Source: Sphaerisporangium album (GTDB taxonomy: Bacteria > Actinomycetota > Actinomycetes > Streptosporangiales > Streptosporangiaceae). From it: a stretch of 64,000 nucleotides of DNA. The stretch is from the NCBI RefSeq assembly GCF_003323745.1, contig NZ_QOIL01000001.1:124001-188000 (forward strand). The letters run 5' to 3'. How positions within the stretch are numbered: the stretch's first letter is position 1; each line of letters begins with the position of its first letter. Positions 39,601 through 48,553 of the stretch are shown here, in pieces. Position numbers and translations under genes: made by a program. Under the pieces are notes generated by a model. It worked only from the letters and a program-made list of their open reading frames with translations, made no database searches and was not told where the DNA came from.

Positions 39601-40506
39601 TCATACCAGGGCCGCCGCGGTGCCGGGTGTCGCGTCGCGGAGGCGGGCGGCGTCCTGGCTGGGTGGTGCGCCGAACTGGCGGCGGTATTCGCGGCTGAAT
39701 TGGGAGGGGCTGTCGTAGCCGACGCGGCGGCTGATTCCGGTGACGTCGTTGGGGGCGGTGGCGAGCAGGAGCCGGGCCTGCTGTAGCCGGATCTGTTTCT
39801 GGAACTGGATCGGGCTCATCGCGGTGACCGCCTGGAAGTTGCGGTAGAAGGCGGACACGCTCATACCGGACAGTCGCGCCACCTCCTCCACGCGGAAAGA
39901 CCGCATGTAGTGGTCGCGGATCCACCGGACCCCGCGGGCGATGTGGCTGAGGCCGCTGTCGGCCAGGCCGAGCTGGCGGACGACGGCGCCTTGTTCTCCG
40001 GTGATGAGCCGCCAGAGGATCTCGCGTTTGATCAGGGGCGCGAGCACGTTGATGTCGCGTGGCCGGTCGAGCAGGCGTACCAGTCTGATCACCGCGTCGA
40101 GGAGCTCGGCGGAGGCGGTGCTGACCGCGAGGCCCGAAGGTGCGCCTCCGGCGGCGGGGGAGAGGTCTCCGGGGGCCGCCTCCAGCAGCACCTCGGCGAC
40201 CGCGGCCGGGTGCAGGGTCAGGCCGACGCCGAGTGCCGGCCGCTCAGGGTCGGCCTCGGTGAAATGGCCGGTGATCGGCAGGTCCACGGAGGCGATGAGG
40301 TACTGCCCGGCGTGGTACTCGTACACGCGGTCGCCCAACGCGATCCGTTTCGCGCCCTGGGCGATGAGCGCCAGCAGCGTGCCGGACATCGACGGCGACG
40401 GCGGAGCCCGCCGCTCGACCTTCGAGATCAGGACACCGTCGATGGCGGTGGTCGTGTCGGGCCGGGCGTGGCGCGCGAGTAAGGAGCGCAGCTCGTCAAG
40501 GTTCAT
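39601..40506 (-). CDS. AraC-family transcriptional regulator
   Basis: 301 aa from MNLDELRSLLARHARPD. The N-terminal AraC_N cupin (GTLLALIAQGAKRIALGDRVYEYHAGQYLIASVDLPITGHF) precedes two HTH motifs in the last 100 residues (FRVEEVARLSGMSVSAFYRNFQAVTAMSPIQFQKQIRLQQARLLL and VTGISRRVGYDSPSQFSREYRRQFG). It is divergent from the ABM-hydrolase-SDR set and probably controls it from 40507-40663, where no clear operator was identified. Confidence 0.92.
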   Translation of the reverse strand: MNLDELRSLLARHARPDTTTAIDGVLISKVERRAPPSPSMSGTLLALIAQGAKRIALGDRVYEYHAGQYLIASVDLPITGHFTEADPERPALGVGLTLHPAAVAEVLLEAAPGDLSPAAGGAPSGLAVSTASAELLDAVIRLVRLLDRPRDINVLAPLIKREILWRLITGEQGAVVRQLGLADSGLSHIARGVRWIRDHYMRSFRVEEVARLSGMSVSAFYRNFQAVTAMSPIQFQKQIRLQQARLLLATAPNDVTGISRRVGYDSPSQFSREYRRQFGAPPSQDAARLRDATPGTAAALV

Positions 40507-40663
40507 GAACCGAGTGAAGCACGAACCGATACTCGCTGCAACGATAGGATCAGGCAAGTGGCCAGTAGCATCGGTCTAACGTTTCCGCTGGTAGTGGTGT
40601 TTTCATGGGTTTGTCGATATCTCAGGAGCGCACGACCGCTCCACGAATGAGGAGATAGCCCCC

Positions 40664-40969
40664 ATGGCCGTCAACCACGGTTTCCACGCCACCATGACCG
40701 CGCAGCCCGGCAAGGGTGACGAACTGGTCGAGTTCCTGCTCGACGCGCCGTCCCTGTCGAGCGAGGACTGTGTCGTCTTCCTGGTCGGCCGCTCGGCCGG
40801 CGACCCGGACACCGTCCACGTCACCGAGGGCTGGACCAGCCAGGAGGCCCACGCCAGGTTCTTCGCCTCCGAGCAGGCGCAGGCACTGGTCGCGAAGCTG
40901 CAGCCGCTGCTCGCCGGCGACTCCCAGTACACCGACGAGGTGCCCGTCGGCGGCAAGGCCGCCTTCTGA
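40664..40969 (+). CDS. ABM-domain (quinol monooxygenase-like) protein
   Basis: 101 aa single ferredoxin-like ABM fold: HGFHATMTAQPGKGDELVEFLL, CVVFLVGRSAGDPDTVHVTEGWTSQEAHARFFAS. Homologues oxidise quinols or aromatic polyketide intermediates without cofactor, or are binding proteins. GAGGAGATAG precedes ATG 40664. First gene of a short operon opposite the AraC regulator. Confidence 0.85.
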   Translation: MAVNHGFHATMTAQPGKGDELVEFLLDAPSLSSEDCVVFLVGRSAGDPDTVHVTEGWTSQEAHARFFASEQAQALVAKLQPLLAGDSQYTDEVPVGGKAAF

Positions 40970-41001
40970 AACCCCGGCCGACCCAGCGAAAGGACAACGC
41001 C

Positions 41002-42024
41002 ATGGCACCGGCACGCCCCGAAATCGACCCCGAGCTGCGCGCACTGCTCGACGACCTCCCTCTCATGTCCGAGCTCAGCCCCGAGGCGGTCGAGCAGATG
41101 CGCCGGCTCCCGTCGGCACCGCTCGACGCCTTGCTCGTCGGCCGCGCGGTCGACCGCAGGGAGCTCACGATCCCCACCCCGGACGGTGCACGGCTCCCGA
41201 TGTCGATCTTCAGCCCCGGCGGGGCCGATCGCTCCACGGCGGCGCCGTGCGTCTACTGGATCCACGGTGGCGGCATGGTCATGGGTGATCGCTTCTCGCA
41301 GATCGACATCCCGCTGGAGTGGCTCGACCTTCTCGGCGCCGTCGTCGTCTCGGTGGACTACCGGCTGGCGCCTGAGGTCACCGGGACGACCCTCGTCGAC
41401 GACTGCTACCAGGGCCTTCTCTGGGTCGCCGGGCACGCCGGCGAACTGGGCGTCGACCCCGCCCGCATCGTGGTCGCGGGCGCCAGCGCCGGCGGTGGCC
41501 TCGCCGCCGGAGTGACCCTGATGGCACGCGACCGCGGCACCCCGGTGATCGCCGCCCAGATGCTGATCTGCCCCATGCTCGACCATCGCAACGTCACCAC
41601 CTCCAGCCGGCAGTACTCCGGCGGCCCGGGTGTCTGGACCCGCGAGATGAACGAGTACGGATGGCGGTCGGTGCTCGGCGATCTCGCCGGCGAGGACGTG
41701 CCCGTCTACGTCTCACCGGCGGCGGCCGGTGACCTGTCGGGCCTGCCGACCACCTACATCGACGCGGGCTCGGCCGAGGTCTTCCGCGACGAGGACGTCG
41801 ACTACGCCACCAGGATCTGGGCGGCCGGCGGGCAGGCGGAACTGCATGTCTGGGCGGGGGGCTTCCACGGATTCGACGCGCTGTATCCGGAGGTGAGGAT
41901 CTCGGCCGCGGCGCGCCGGACCCGTAAGGACTGGCTCGCCCGCGTCCTGAACCCCGCCTCCGGCACGCAGGCGCCGCCGCCGTCCGCGGTCGTACCGGAG
42001 CAGGCGATCAACTCGCCGCGTTGA
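41002..42024 (+). CDS. Alpha/beta hydrolase of the HSL/acetyl-esterase family
   Basis: 340 aa. Oxyanion-hole motif VYWIHGGGMVMGD, nucleophile elbow VVAGASAGGGLAAG, Asp in YIDAGSAEVFRDEDVDYA and His in WAGGFHGFDALYP complete the hormone-sensitive-lipase triad. Soluble carboxylesterase; natural ester unknown. It lies 32 bp after the ABM gene with AAGGA upstream, so probably co-transcribed. A strong hairpin follows 45 bp after the stop. Confidence 0.92.
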   Translation: MAPARPEIDPELRALLDDLPLMSELSPEAVEQMRRLPSAPLDALLVGRAVDRRELTIPTPDGARLPMSIFSPGGADRSTAAPCVYWIHGGGMVMGDRFSQIDIPLEWLDLLGAVVVSVDYRLAPEVTGTTLVDDCYQGLLWVAGHAGELGVDPARIVVAGASAGGGLAAGVTLMARDRGTPVIAAQMLICPMLDHRNVTTSSRQYSGGPGVWTREMNEYGWRSVLGDLAGEDVPVYVSPAAAGDLSGLPTTYIDAGSAEVFRDEDVDYATRIWAAGGQAELHVWAGGFHGFDALYPEVRISAAARRTRKDWLARVLNPASGTQAPPPSAVVPEQAINSPR

Positions 42025-42068
42025 GCGCGCGAGCGGCCGGCCGCCCCAGCGACGGTCAGCCGCGGGAC

Positions 42069-42100
42069 GGGTGTGCCGGACGTCGGAGTCCGGCACACCC
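42069..42100 (+). terminator. Hairpin terminator after the hydrolase gene
   Basis: A perfect 13-bp stem, gggtgtgccggac (42069-42081) with its complement at 42088-42100, and a 6-base loop. No T tract follows, as is common in high-GC actinomycetes. The rest of the 320-bp gap to the SDR gene holds no supported gene. Confidence 0.75.
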
Positions 42101-42344
42101 CGTGTCCGGAAGGGGCACGGTCACGGCGTGGCGGTGTGTGCTCAGGTCGGGCCGGGCAGGGCCGCGACTCGTCAAGAGGCCCGGCCTCGATTGCTCCATT
42201 CAATCAAAGTTACCGGCGATAAGAGAATCGTTTAAGGGCCGGAGAGCATCGTTCTGTCATTCGCGCACGTCGGAATGGCGGGATGGAAGAACTGAAATCC
42301 CACGGAGCACAGATCGGCTCCACGAACGAACAGGCAGGAAGATA

Positions 42345-43103
42345 ATGCAGGTCGCCATTGTCACCGGTGCCAGCTCCGGTATCGGCCAGAGCGCCGCCAT
42401 CCAGATCGCCAGGCGCGGGACGGGAGTGATCCTGACCTACCAGAACAACGAGGCCGGAGCGCTGGACACGGTCGCGATGATCGAGAAGGACGGCGGCACG
42501 GCCGTCGCGCTGCCGCTGGCCGTTGGCCGCTCGGAGACGTTTCCGGCCTTCCGCGAGTCCGTCGTCGCGGTGCTGCGCGACATCTGGCAGCGGGACACGT
42601 TCGACTTCCTGGTCAACAATGCCGGATTCGGCCAGATGGCGATGTTCGACGACACGACCGAGGAAATGTTCGACACGCTCATGCGGGTGCTGCTCAAAGG
42701 GCCGTATTTCCTGACCCAGACCCTGCTGCCGTTGCTGGCCGACGGCGGCGCGATCGTCAACACCACGAGCAACGCGGCCCTGCCCTCCGGCTTGGAACCC
42801 GGCTACTCGGCCTATGGCGCCATGAAAGGCGGCCTGGTCGTGCTGACCCGCTACATGGCCAAGGAATTCAGCGTACGTGGTATCCGCGTCAACTCCATCT
42901 CTCCCGGGTCCACCCGCACCCGCATCGCCGACAACGCGTTCGAACGCTTTCCCGAAGTGATCCCCGCGATGGCGGCCAGGACCGCCCTCGGCCGACTCGG
43001 CGAACCCGACGACATCGGCATGGTGATCGCGGCACTGCTGGCCGAGGAATGCCGCTGGATCACCGCGCAGGACATCGAAGTCTCCGGCGGCTACAACCTT
43101 TAG
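42345..43103 (+). CDS. Short-chain dehydrogenase/reductase
   Basis: 252 aa classical SDR. VAIVTGASSGIGQSAA binds NAD(P); NNAGFGQMAMFD, active Ser region TTSNAALPSG, and YSAYGAMKGGLVVLTRYMAKE gives the Tyr-x-x-x-Lys pair; ISPGSTRTRIAD follows. Substrate unknown. ATG 42345 follows GGCAGGAAG; the frame is open 108 codons upstream but without similarity. It has its own region after the terminator but may belong functionally to the AraC-linked set. Confidence 0.92.
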   Translation: MQVAIVTGASSGIGQSAAIQIARRGTGVILTYQNNEAGALDTVAMIEKDGGTAVALPLAVGRSETFPAFRESVVAVLRDIWQRDTFDFLVNNAGFGQMAMFDDTTEEMFDTLMRVLLKGPYFLTQTLLPLLADGGAIVNTTSNAALPSGLEPGYSAYGAMKGGLVVLTRYMAKEFSVRGIRVNSISPGSTRTRIADNAFERFPEVIPAMAARTALGRLGEPDDIGMVIAALLAEECRWITAQDIEVSGGYNL

Positions 43104-43177
43104 CCGGCCGACTTCGATCCGCAGGTCAGACCGTGCCCGGTCCCGCGAGCCGTGCCTCGGGGACCGCTGATCTTCCC

Positions 43178-43445
43178 TCAGGGGTAGGGAAGGCCGGGGC
43201 CGAGGGGGGTTTCGGCGGCCGGGCGGGCTGACGGAACCGGTTCCTTGAGTTCGATGAAAAGGGTTTCGGTGTCGCCGATGTTCTCGCCGGCGTGCTCCTG
43301 CGCGTCGAGCCAGCGTGCCTGCCCTGCCGCCAGTTCGACGTCGACCTGCCGGTCACCGGAGGTGAGGCGGCGGGTGAAGGACGCCAGCGTGACCATGACG
43401 CTGTCGGGATGCCGGTGGGGTGTGGTCCTGTTCCCGGGCCGCAAC
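43178..43445 (-). pseudogene. Cupin-domain gene remnant, 5' end missing
   Basis: The fragment LRPGNRTTPHRHPDSVMVTL, then VDVELAAGQARWLDAQEHAGENIGDTETLFIELKEP, is the second half of a small single-domain cupin with the metal-ligand HRHP. Only a TTG at the junction could start it, and the first half of the fold is absent upstream, where sequence turns into an opposite-strand TetR gene end. Read as truncated at about 43445. Confidence 0.6.
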
Positions 43446-43735
43446 TGCGCGCCTCGCTACGGCTGTCGCTGGAACCGGACGCCGATCAACCGATGCTGCG
43501 CGGCGGGCGGGCCATCGGCTGGATCGAGGAGGCCCTCGCCCCGCTCTCCCGCACCCACCCGGGCCTGGACATCCGCGCTCTCGCCGTGGCCATACGGTCG
43601 GCCACCGGCATCGAGTCACTGATCTGGCTCACCGACATCGCCGGCCTCACCCGCCGCCAGGCGGTCGAGACCATGCGCTGGTCGGCGCGTGCGCTGCTCA
43701 CCGCGGCCCTGAACGAACACCGCGCCACGGCCTGA
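43446..43735 (+). pseudogene. TetR-family regulator remnant, DNA-binding half missing
   Basis: LRASLRLSLEPDAD, then RAIGWIEEALAPL and ATGIESLIWLTDIAGLTRRQAVETMRWSARALLTAAL, is a typical TetR C-terminal ligand domain. No N-terminal HTH exists upstream: the sequence switches directly to the cupin remnant on the other strand. The two probably once formed a divergent regulator-target pair that lost its middle. Confidence 0.65.
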
Positions 43736-43796
43736 CACCACGGTTCCCTGTCCCGGTCCGGGCGACGGCCCCACGGCCTGGGCTGCGGTGATGGGG

Positions 43797-44285
43797 TCAT
43801 GCCCCAGGGCGTCGGGCGGCGTCGAGATGGTTTCCGGAATCATTCCGGAAACCATCGTCGCCGTCGTCGTGCTTGCCGGCCGTCATCTCGACCTCGAACC
43901 AGACCGTTCGGCCGGCCGGGTCCTGGGTCCAGCCCCACGTTGAGGACAGCTCGCGGACCAGCCACAGGCCGCGCCCGCTTTCGCTGAGGGGGTCCACCTG
44001 AGCCGGGATCTGGGGAATGGTGCCGGGCGAGCCGTCGTCGGTCACGTCGACGCGTACCTTCTCGCCGTCGTCGTACACCTTCAACTTGACCGTTCCGCCG
44101 GTGACGCGGCCGGAGTTCGAGTGCTTCACGGCGTTGGCGACGAGTTCGCCGACCAGCAGTTCGATGTCGTCCGTTTCCCGGCGCCCGGCGGTCAGGAGCA
44201 GGCCGCGTACATAGGCCCGTGCGAGGGTGACCGAACTGCTCCTTCCGAGAAGTTCGACGGAGCCGAGAGGGTCCGTGGGCCTCAC
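43797..44285 (-). CDS. ATP-binding (HATPase_c_2, anti-sigma-factor-like) protein
   Basis: 162 aa from GTG 44285, overlapping the upstream stop as GTGA. GHKL fold: N box DDIELLVGELVANAVKHS, G1 region VRVDVTDDGSPG, G2 ESGRGLWLVRELSSTWGW and FEVEMTAG. These RsbW-like ATPases of actinomycetes often partner with Scr1-type regulators and DUF397 proteins, as in this locus. Kinase or anti-sigma activity not established. Confidence 0.85.
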   Translation of the reverse strand: MRPTDPLGSVELLGRSSSVTLARAYVRGLLLTAGRRETDDIELLVGELVANAVKHSNSGRVTGGTVKLKVYDDGEKVRVDVTDDGSPGTIPQIPAQVDPLSESGRGLWLVRELSSTWGWTQDPAGRTVWFEVEMTAGKHDDGDDGFRNDSGNHLDAARRPGA

Positions 44286-44614
44286 TGCGCGACCTCCCAG
44301 ATGCGGTCGGCCGCCTCGTCCGCCGGTGCCGCCACTCTCTGGTCCCGGCCTCGCCCCCAGGTGAAGGTCCACGTTCCCCTGCGTGCGAGGGCCATGACCC
44401 TCAGCGGGCTCCCGGTCCGGGGGAGCAGCAGAACCGGGTCCGACTTCAGCGGCAGGTCCACCACCGCGCGCAGCCCCCGCTTGTTGAGGCTCCACGCGAG
44501 CCGGACCAGATGGCGGTACTGCTCCTCCCTCACCGTCCGAGAAGCCTGTGCGGTGCTCGCGGATGAGCCCCCATTCGTGCTGGAGCGGCGGCGGGATGGG
44601 TTCTCGCCTTTCAT
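44282..44614 (-). CDS. 110-aa hypothetical protein upstream of the ATPase
   Basis: Begins MKGENPSRRRSSTNGG; then EEQYRHLVRLAWSLNKRGLRAVVDLPLKSDPVLLLPRTGSPLRVMALARRGTWTFTWGRGR. Small alpha/beta protein regularly encoded before RsbW-like ATPases in actinomycetes; function unknown. Divergent from the Scr1-type regulator across about 285 bp. Confidence 0.75.
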   Translation of the reverse strand: MKGENPSRRRSSTNGGSSASTAQASRTVREEQYRHLVRLAWSLNKRGLRAVVDLPLKSDPVLLLPRTGSPLRVMALARRGTWTFTWGRGRDQRVAAPADEAADRIWEVAQ

Positions 44615-44900
44615 TCGAACTCCATTCGCTGTGGCGAAGCCGATTGTCCGAATTGCGGATCTCGGTCCAATTTTTATGCCTGGAGTTCCAGGCATAAGCC
44701 CAGGTTGGGCGTACGTGCCGGAAATTGCACCGCAACGCGGAGCGATACGTGATTAGACTGCCTGCGTGGCACGGTGTTTTGCGGACAGATCTCCAGTCCG
44801 TGGAAGGTCAAAGAATGTCCGGCGCTTGGACTATTGAGGGCTGAGTAGGGCATGTAGCGCCCGCTCGCCGAAATGTCCTGCCCGCTGTCGGGGAGGAAGC

Positions 44901-45740
44901 ATGAGAGATGGGGAGATGCCCGAGCCCGAGTCGCCGGGAGCGCGGTTCGGGGCCGAACTGCGTCGGCTGCGCGAGGAGGCCGGGCTGTCCCAGGAGGCGG
45001 TGGCGACGCGGTTGCAGGTCACCCAAACTCACGTGTCCCGCTTGGAGAAGGGGAAGCGGACGCCGCAACCGGGTCAGGCCGAGATTCTGGATCGGCTCTT
45101 CGGGCTGACCGACAAGGAGTATTTCGTAGGGCTGCGCCAGCGGATAACCGCACGTCCGAGCGGGCCTGGCTGGTATCTGCGCTGGGTCGAGGAGATAGAG
45201 CCGGAGGCCACGGTTCTGCGGAGCTGGGATCCGCTCCTCATTCCGGGCTTGCTGCAGACCGAGGCGTACGCCCGGGTCATCATGTCGGGGGCGGCGTGTA
45301 CGACCCCTGACGACGTCGTCAGCCGAGTCGAGACCCGTATGCAGAGGAAGGGCATCCTGGACCGCGAGAGACCGCCGACGATCTGGGCTCTCGTAGACGA
45401 CTGGGTGCTACGCAGGCCCATAGGCGGCGAAGCGGTTATGCGAGAGCAACTGGACTACCTGCTGGAGATGTCCGGACGACATAACATCAGCGTCCAGCTC
45501 GTGCCCGGAGAAGCATGTTGCACGGCGGGACTGACATCGGGCTTCGTGCTCGCGCAGCTTCCCGATGGAGCTGTGGTCGTGTCCGTGGAGTCCGCAGGCA
45601 GGGGCGAGGTAAGTGTGGATCGCGAGCTAGTGGCCCATGTATGGGGCGCGTATGAGAAAATTCGGGCCGAAGCGTATCCGACCGGCATATCCCTCAAGAT
45701 GATTAAGGACGCACGAGATCGATGGAATCCATCAAGCTGA
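44901..45740 (+). CDS. XRE-family regulator, Scr1/DUF5753 type
   Basis: 279 aa. N-terminal HTH FGAELRRLREEAGLSQEAVATRLQVTQTHVSRLEKGKRTP, then a DUF5753 domain (EATVLRSWDPLLIPGLLQTEAYARVIM, VETRMQRKGILDRERPPTIWALVDDWVLRR, GFVLAQLPDGAVVVSVES). Genes of this type pair with DUF397 genes as putative toxin-antitoxin-like or developmental regulators. GGGGAGGAAGC precedes ATG 44901. Overlaps the DUF397 gene by 19 bp. Confidence 0.92.
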   Translation: MRDGEMPEPESPGARFGAELRRLREEAGLSQEAVATRLQVTQTHVSRLEKGKRTPQPGQAEILDRLFGLTDKEYFVGLRQRITARPSGPGWYLRWVEEIEPEATVLRSWDPLLIPGLLQTEAYARVIMSGAACTTPDDVVSRVETRMQRKGILDRERPPTIWALVDDWVLRRPIGGEAVMREQLDYLLEMSGRHNISVQLVPGEACCTAGLTSGFVLAQLPDGAVVVSVESAGRGEVSVDRELVAHVWGAYEKIRAEAYPTGISLKMIKDARDRWNPSS

Positions 45741-45937
45741 AAATCGACATGTCCAAGGCCGAATGGCGTAAGTCGCGTAGATCGGGTGCAGAGGGCGGGA
45801 ACTGCGTCGAGACTGCGCGTAACCTCCCGGGCCTGGTGGCGGTGCGGGACAGCAAGGTCCCAAGTGGGCCTGTTCTGGTCTTCGCGGCCGATGAATGGAA
45901 TGAGTTCCTCAGCAGCGTGAAGAGCTACGGCATCTGA
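45722..45937 (+). CDS. DUF397 protein
   Basis: 71 aa: AEWRKSRRSGAEGGNCVETARNLPGLVAVRDSKVPSGPVLVFAADEWNEFL matches the DUF397 signature throughout. Partner of the preceding regulator, with overlapping reading frames. Small acidic protein; a role as toxin or partner of the regulator has been proposed for the family but is not shown here. Confidence 0.92.
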   Translation: MESIKLKIDMSKAEWRKSRRSGAEGGNCVETARNLPGLVAVRDSKVPSGPVLVFAADEWNEFLSSVKSYGI

Positions 45938-46067
45938 GCCTGGGTCCGCGCTCGCGTCTTCCTCGGCGCGACGTGGAAATCCTTTTCATCGGCGCCTGGA
46001 CGGCTCCGCCCGGCGGCGATCGTAAGGATGCGAGATCGGCGAGCCCCGAGCCGCGCCGGGCGTGGGG

Positions 46068-48500
46068 TCACCAGCCGTCGCGGTGGCGGGGGCGATGCCA
46101 GGGATGGCGAGGCTGGTCGTCCAGGTAGTCCTGGTACCACGGGCGGTGGCGCGGAGTGCGGTCGTCGTACAGGTCGCGGTCGTCGTACGGGTCCCAGCGG
46201 TACCAGCGGGGGGTGTCGTGCATGTGGCGCCAGCGTGGGCGGGGGCCGCGGCCGCGGCGGTCTTCGCCGTCCTCGGGGTATGGGGCGCCGTCGTCGTAGT
46301 ACTCGCCGCGGCCGTCGTCGCGGCGTTTGCGGGGGTCGGCGGCGGCCAGGTCCTCGGGTTTCAGGCCGGGGGTGGTGCCGCCGCCGAATCGGCTCGTGTT
46401 CGGCGGGGTGAACGAGGTCGCGGGGACGTCGCGCAGGGCCTCGCCCATGGACTGGACCCAGATCGGGCCGGGCAGCGTCGCGCCCTGGACGCCGCCGTAC
46501 GATCGGCCGCCGATCTCCACGCCGTCCAGCGGATGCTTGTAGGCGCCTCGGATGTCGCCGAGGCTGACGGCGGCGGCGAGGTCGGGGGTGTACCCGGCGA
46601 ACCAGGCCGAGGTGTACCCGTTGTTCGTCCCGGTCTTGCCCGCCGCCGGGCGGCCGATGCCCTGGCCCTTCATCGTGCCCCGGGTGAAGACCCCGGACAG
46701 GATGTGGTTGACCGCGTCGGCGACCTCCTCCTCGACGGCGGGCGAGCAGCTCGGCGCGACGGACGTGCGCCGGCCGCGCCGCTCGGTGATCTCCAGGATG
46801 GCCATCGGCCGGCAGTAGCGCCCGCGCGCCCCGAAGGCGGCGAACGCGCTCGCGACGGTCACCGGGTCCATCTCGTTGACCCCTAGGGTGAAGGTGGGCA
46901 CCTCCTTGAGCGGCTTGCCGTCCGCGCGCACGATGCCGAGCGACCGCGCGGTGCGCACCACGTCGCACAGGCCGACCTCGCGCTCCAGCATCATGTAGAA
47001 GATGTTCACCGACTGCCAGGTGCCGGTGGCCAGGCTGTGCGGGCCGCCGCGGCCCTCGCCGCCGGCGTTGTGGATGACGGTGCCCGGCGCGTTGACCCGC
47101 TTGCCCGAGCAGTCGCGGTACCCGGAGGACGGGACGAAGCTGCCGGGCGTGTCGAAGCCCTGGTCGAACCGCCAGCCCTTGGCCAGCGCGGTGGCCAGCG
47201 TGAACACCTTGAACGTCGACCCGGCCTGGAACCCCTGCCCGCCGCCGTGCGCGGTGTCGGCGGGCAGGTTGAAGGTCGTCTTCGGGCCGTCGGCGACGTC
47301 GCCGGGGTTGACGCCGTACTTCTTGCTCGCCGCCAGCGCGCGGATGCGCCCGGTCCCGGGCTCCACCATGGCCTCGGCGGCGACCTCGTGGTCCTTGGGG
47401 TTCACGTAGGCGGCGATGGCCTGCTCGGCGGCCCGCTGCGCCGTGCGGTCAAGCGTCGTCTTGATGACGAGCCCGTCGCGGTACAGGCGGCGCTCGCGCT
47501 CGGCCCTGGTCTGGCCGAAGGCCGGGTTGGCGGTGACGTCCCGCTGGACGTACAGGCAGAAGTACGGGAAGTCGCTCTCCGAGCAGCCCCCGGGCTCGGG
47601 CCGCATGCTCAGCGCGAGCGGCTCGGCCTTGGCGGCCTCGGCCTGGGCGCGCGGCACCACGCCGAGCTGCGTCATGCGGTCGAGGACGAGCCCGCGCCGC
47701 TCCAGCAGCGCCTCCTGGTGCTCGGGCCCGAGGGTGGGGTCGGTGCGGTACGGCGTGCGCACGGCCCCCGCCAGGGTCGCGGCCTGCGCCAGCGTCAGCG
47801 CGGACGCCGAGGTGCCGAAGAACCGCTGCGCCGCGGCCTCCACGCCGAACGCGCCGCCGCCGAAGTAGGCGATGTTGAGGTAGCGCAGCAGGATCTGGTC
47901 CTTGGTGTACTTGCGCTCCAGCCCCATGGCGTACCGCAGCTCCTGGAGCTTCCTGCGGACGCTCGGCGCGCGGGCCAGGTCGCGCTCGCCCTCGGAGCGG
48001 GCGTTCTGCAGCAGGATGTTCTTGACGAGCTGCTGGGTCAGCGAGGACCCGCCCTGGCGGATGCTGCCCGCCCGCGCGTTGGCGATCAGCGCGCGCACCG
48101 TGCCCTTCAGATCCAGCCCGGCGTGCTCGTAGAACCGCGCGTCCTCGATGGCGACGATCGCCTTCTGCATCATCGGCGCGATCCTGGCCAGGTCCACCGA
48201 CTGCCGGTTCTGCACGTAGAACTGGGCGAACTGCTTGCCGTCCTTGTCCAGCAGGCGGGTGCGCTCGGGCAGCGGGATCTCGCGCAGCATCGCCGGGACC
48301 TCGAAGAAGTCGTGCGCGGCGTCCCGCGTGAGGACGCCCGCGCCGCCGACGGCCGGGAGCGCGATCGCCGCGACCAGCAGCCCGCCGACCACGCCCGCGA
48401 GGCCCAGGGTGGCGACGGCGACGGGCACCGCCGACTCACGCCGGCGGTGCCGTACGGGCTCGCCGCCCGGTGGGCGGCTGCCGTCGGATCCCGAGGTCAC
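46068..48500 (-). CDS. Class A penicillin-binding protein (transglycosylase/transpeptidase)
   Basis: About 810 aa from GTG 48500; earlier in-frame starts overlap murA. Signal anchor VPVAVATLGLAGVVGGLLVAAIALPAV. Glycosyltransferase GT51 motifs EDARFYEHAGLDLKGTVRA, GGSSLTQQLVKNILL, YLNIAYFGGGAFG. Transpeptidase motifs: SxxK in AGSTFKVFT, SxN in WQSVNIFYM, KTG in AAGKTGTNNGY. The C-terminal 100 residues are Asp/Arg/Pro/Tyr-rich. It builds and cross-links peptidoglycan outside the membrane. Convergent with DUF397; lies 53 bp after murA in the same direction, a logical cell-wall pair. Confidence 0.94.
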   Translation of the reverse strand: MTSGSDGSRPPGGEPVRHRRRESAVPVAVATLGLAGVVGGLLVAAIALPAVGGAGVLTRDAAHDFFEVPAMLREIPLPERTRLLDKDGKQFAQFYVQNRQSVDLARIAPMMQKAIVAIEDARFYEHAGLDLKGTVRALIANARAGSIRQGGSSLTQQLVKNILLQNARSEGERDLARAPSVRRKLQELRYAMGLERKYTKDQILLRYLNIAYFGGGAFGVEAAAQRFFGTSASALTLAQAATLAGAVRTPYRTDPTLGPEHQEALLERRGLVLDRMTQLGVVPRAQAEAAKAEPLALSMRPEPGGCSESDFPYFCLYVQRDVTANPAFGQTRAERERRLYRDGLVIKTTLDRTAQRAAEQAIAAYVNPKDHEVAAEAMVEPGTGRIRALAASKKYGVNPGDVADGPKTTFNLPADTAHGGGQGFQAGSTFKVFTLATALAKGWRFDQGFDTPGSFVPSSGYRDCSGKRVNAPGTVIHNAGGEGRGGPHSLATGTWQSVNIFYMMLEREVGLCDVVRTARSLGIVRADGKPLKEVPTFTLGVNEMDPVTVASAFAAFGARGRYCRPMAILEITERRGRRTSVAPSCSPAVEEEVADAVNHILSGVFTRGTMKGQGIGRPAAGKTGTNNGYTSAWFAGYTPDLAAAVSLGDIRGAYKHPLDGVEIGGRSYGGVQGATLPGPIWVQSMGEALRDVPATSFTPPNTSRFGGGTTPGLKPEDLAAADPRKRRDDGRGEYYDDGAPYPEDGEDRRGRGPRPRWRHMHDTPRWYRWDPYDDRDLYDDRTPRHRPWYQDYLDDQPRHPWHRPRHRDGW

Positions 48501-48553
48501 GGGGATAGAAGTACGACCGCGGGAACGTCCGCAAACGCCCTCGCCGGAAAGCT

